Assembly (NCBI GenBank): GCA_903821695.1
Contig: CAIJLX010000051.1
Location: 18,963 to 82,962, forward strand
Source: an uncultured Alphaproteobacteria bacterium
GTDB lineage: Bacteria; Pseudomonadota; Alphaproteobacteria; Rickettsiales; CAIJLX01
DNA: 64,000 nt
Direction: 5' to 3'
This document shows, piece by piece, positions 62,001 through 64,000 of this stretch. The stretch's first letter is position 1. Every line of letters begins with the position of its first letter. A program made the translations under genes and the position numbers. Below the pieces are notes generated by a model. The model was given only the letters and a program-made list of their open reading frames with translations. It was not told the origin of the DNA and made no database searches.

Positions 62001-63029
62001 ATGCATCAGAGCTTTTGGCAGAAATTTCAGCACAATAGACGTGCTTTTTGGTGTCTTTACATCTTCCTCGGGATATTCGGCATCTCGCTATTTTCAAACT
62101 TCCTGGCCAACGATAAGCCGATTTTTGTCTATGTGCCGGGCGATGCCATTTATCTGCCCACTTTCATCACTTACCCCGAAACCAGCTTTAAAGGCGGCGT
62201 ATTCGAAACTGAAACCGTCTATCAAGATCCCTACTGGCTAAAACTAATGCTCGACCAAAAGGCGTTCATCCTTTGGCCGCTGCTCGAATTCAGCTACAAC
62301 ACCAATAATTACTCCCTCGAATCCCCCGCCCCTTCCCCGCCCAGCAGCAAAAACTGGCTCGGCACCGATGACCAAGGCCGTGATGTGCTCGCCCGCACGC
62401 TCTATGGCCTGCGCCTCTCGATTTTATTCGGCCTAGGCCTCACCATTTTAAGTGCTGTCATAGGCATTACAGCGGGTGCGGTGCAGGGTTATTTCGGCGG
62501 CTGGGTTGATTTATTGTTCCAACGCTTCATCGAAATCTGGAGCGGTCTGCCATTGCTTTATGTCCTCATCATCCTCACCAGCTTCATCGCCCCTAACGTC
62601 TGGTGGCTGATGATGATTCTGCTGCTGTTCAGCTGGACCTCATTAGTCGGCGTTGTACGAGCCGAATTCCTCAAAGGCCGCAATATGGAATATGTCCGTG
62701 CCGCAAAAGCGCTCGGCGTGCGCGAACGCATCATCATTCTGCGACATATTTTGCCGAACTGCTTGGTCGCCTCCGTCACCATCCTGCCTTTTATGCTCTC
62801 TGGCTCCGTCACCATCCTCACTGAGCTTGATTTCTTAGGCCTCGGCCTGCCACCTGGTTCGCCTTCGCTGGGTGAATTATTGGCGCAGGGGAAAACGAAT
62901 TTACATGCGCCATGGCTTGGTATCACTGGGTTTTTTATGGTCGGATTATTGCTTTCGCTGCTGGTATTTATCGGCGAAGGCGTGCGCGATGCATTGAACC
63001 CGCGCAAACTCACCCTAAAATCCGCTTGA
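62001..63029 (+). CDS. yejE: Peptide ABC transporter permease YejE-like
   Basis: NWLGTDDQGRDVLARTLYGLRLSILFGLGLT, YVRAAKALGVRERIIILRHILPNCLVASVTILPF, LDFLGLGLPPGSPSLGELLAQGK. Confidence 0.92.
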   Translation: MHQSFWQKFQHNRRAFWCLYIFLGIFGISLFSNFLANDKPIFVYVPGDAIYLPTFITYPETSFKGGVFETETVYQDPYWLKLMLDQKAFILWPLLEFSYNTNNYSLESPAPSPPSSKNWLGTDDQGRDVLARTLYGLRLSILFGLGLTILSAVIGITAGAVQGYFGGWVDLLFQRFIEIWSGLPLLYVLIILTSFIAPNVWWLMMILLLFSWTSLVGVVRAEFLKGRNMEYVRAAKALGVRERIIILRHILPNCLVASVTILPFMLSGSVTILTELDFLGLGLPPGSPSLGELLAQGKTNLHAPWLGITGFFMVGLLLSLLVFIGEGVRDALNPRKLTLKSA

Positions 63030-63076
63030 CTTTTAAGCCCCCGGCCCGCAAAAAGACCGCTCCTTCAAAGGAATGT

Positions 63077-63151
63077 TCCGTGGTAGCTCAGCGGTAGAGC
63101 AATCGGCTGTTAACCGATCGGTCGTAGGTTCGATCCCTACCCACGGAGCCA
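63077..63151 (+). tRNA. tRNA-Asn (anticodon GTT)
   Basis: TCCGTGG/CCACGGA acceptor, loop CTGTTAA, GGTTCGATCCC T-arm, encoded CCA. Confidence 0.96.
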
Positions 63152-63259
63152 ACCTCCCTCAAAAGGTTAAGCTCTTAGAATTCATAGCGAATGGAAAAAG
63201 ACCAAAGGAATAGCTAGCTTTTTGTAGATTCGACCAAAAGTATGTGCTTTTTTAGAAGC

Positions 63260-63865
63260 ATGATTGAGCTTTTTTCAAAACGACAGGCAAAACTCACGGC
63301 ACAACCTGGAGAAGTGTACGTCTACGACACTGTCCCTGAGGCCTTACGTAATAAAATTATCTATATTTTAGATGATGCCCTAGGGGATGCAGATGCATAC
63401 GGCTATTACAATCAGTACAATGGCTATAGTGGTCATGAGAGAGTTCGTGAAGCTTATGCATTCATATGGGATACTTTCCGGCGCGAGCATGGCCTAAGAA
63501 AAGAAGAGCAAAAAAATTATAGAAAATCCTTTATCGACTTCTTTTCCGAATGCACCGATTTGTATGCACTAGATTTAATTGAATTGTCGTTTCGAGTAAT
63601 CGATAGAATTACTCGAAAGTATGAGTATAAGAATTCGAGACGCGCTGACGAAGTTGCCCAAAATGCCCTCGATGAAATAAATCGTCGATTCCAAGAGCAC
63701 AACATTGGCTATAAATTCGAAAGTGGCCAATTGATCCGAGTTGACTCGGAATTTCTTCACCAGGAAGTCATTAAACCAGCACTATTTTTACTTACAGAAA
63801 AGGTTTTTGCTGGTGCTAACGATGAATTCTTAAAGGCGCACGAAGATTATCGTAGGGGTGACTAG
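63260..63865 (+). pseudogene. AbiJ-N/HEPN-type abortive-infection-like protein, probably 3'-truncated by IS insertion
   Basis: MIELFSKRQAKLTAQPGEVYVYDTVPEALRNKIIYILDDALGD...IDRITRKYEY...EVIKPALFLLTEKVFAGANDEFLKAHEDYRRGD*; stop codon lies at the IS junction. Confidence 0.6.
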
Positions 63866-64000
63866 GCACTGTTAACAAACCTCAAGTTTGATAAAGGCAA
63901 GGGCAAGGAATGCCATGAAAGTGGAATCGAGTTTGTCGACCCTCAGTGCAAGCCGTCTATTTTCCTTGATTTTCTGGAACATATTTTCAATGCGTCTTCG
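63865..64000 (-). mobile_element. IS5-like insertion sequence, partial (runs off window)
   Basis: GGCACTGTTAACAAAC end sequence; minus strand 64000-63872 encodes RRRIENMFQKIKENRRLALRVDKLDSTFMAFLALAFIKLEVC*, an IS5-family DDE transposase C-terminus. Confidence 0.85.

Overview
The window is a chromosomal segment of an alphaproteobacterium-like genome. That placement is inferred from the NAD-GDH of about 1600 aa, the PDH and ccm gene content, and the oxyR/ahpC/ahpD arrangement. Most of it is housekeeping: ligA (5' truncated), pepP, oxyR-ahpC-ahpD, ccmDEFGH, mutS, maeB, rpsT, a pdhA-pdhB-(two small lipoproteins)-pdhC-(methyltransferase-like)-lpd cluster, a methionine-salvage cluster mtnBD-[mtnC-mtnK fusion]-mtnA, ispH, guaB, NAD-GDH, and two tRNAs (Pro-CGG, Asn-GUU). 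The accessory content of most interest is: (1) a minus-strand sulfur-acquisition cluster (Rrf2 regulator, DUF2292/OscA-like, HemP-like, porin, sulfate-binding protein, CysTWA) that contains an unusual ~870-aa protein joining an FAD/NAD-binding module to a C-terminal cupin resembling cysteine dioxygenase; (2) a reduced Pel exopolysaccharide locus, with a stand-alone GH114/PelA-hydrolase-like lipoprotein plus PelB-D-E-F-G but no PelC or PelA deacetylase visible; (3) a fused MtnC-MtnK gene; (4) a gene split by one in-frame amber codon; (5) an AbiJ/HEPN-like defence gene next to tRNA-Asn that appears truncated by an IS5-like element at the window end; (6) a shared pseudo-palindromic operator upstream of pdhA and maeB; (7) several small ORFs missing from the supplied track (ccmD, entericidin, another small lipoprotein, DUF2292, a 52-aa exported peptide). 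All homology calls come from reading the sequence by eye; no database search was run.
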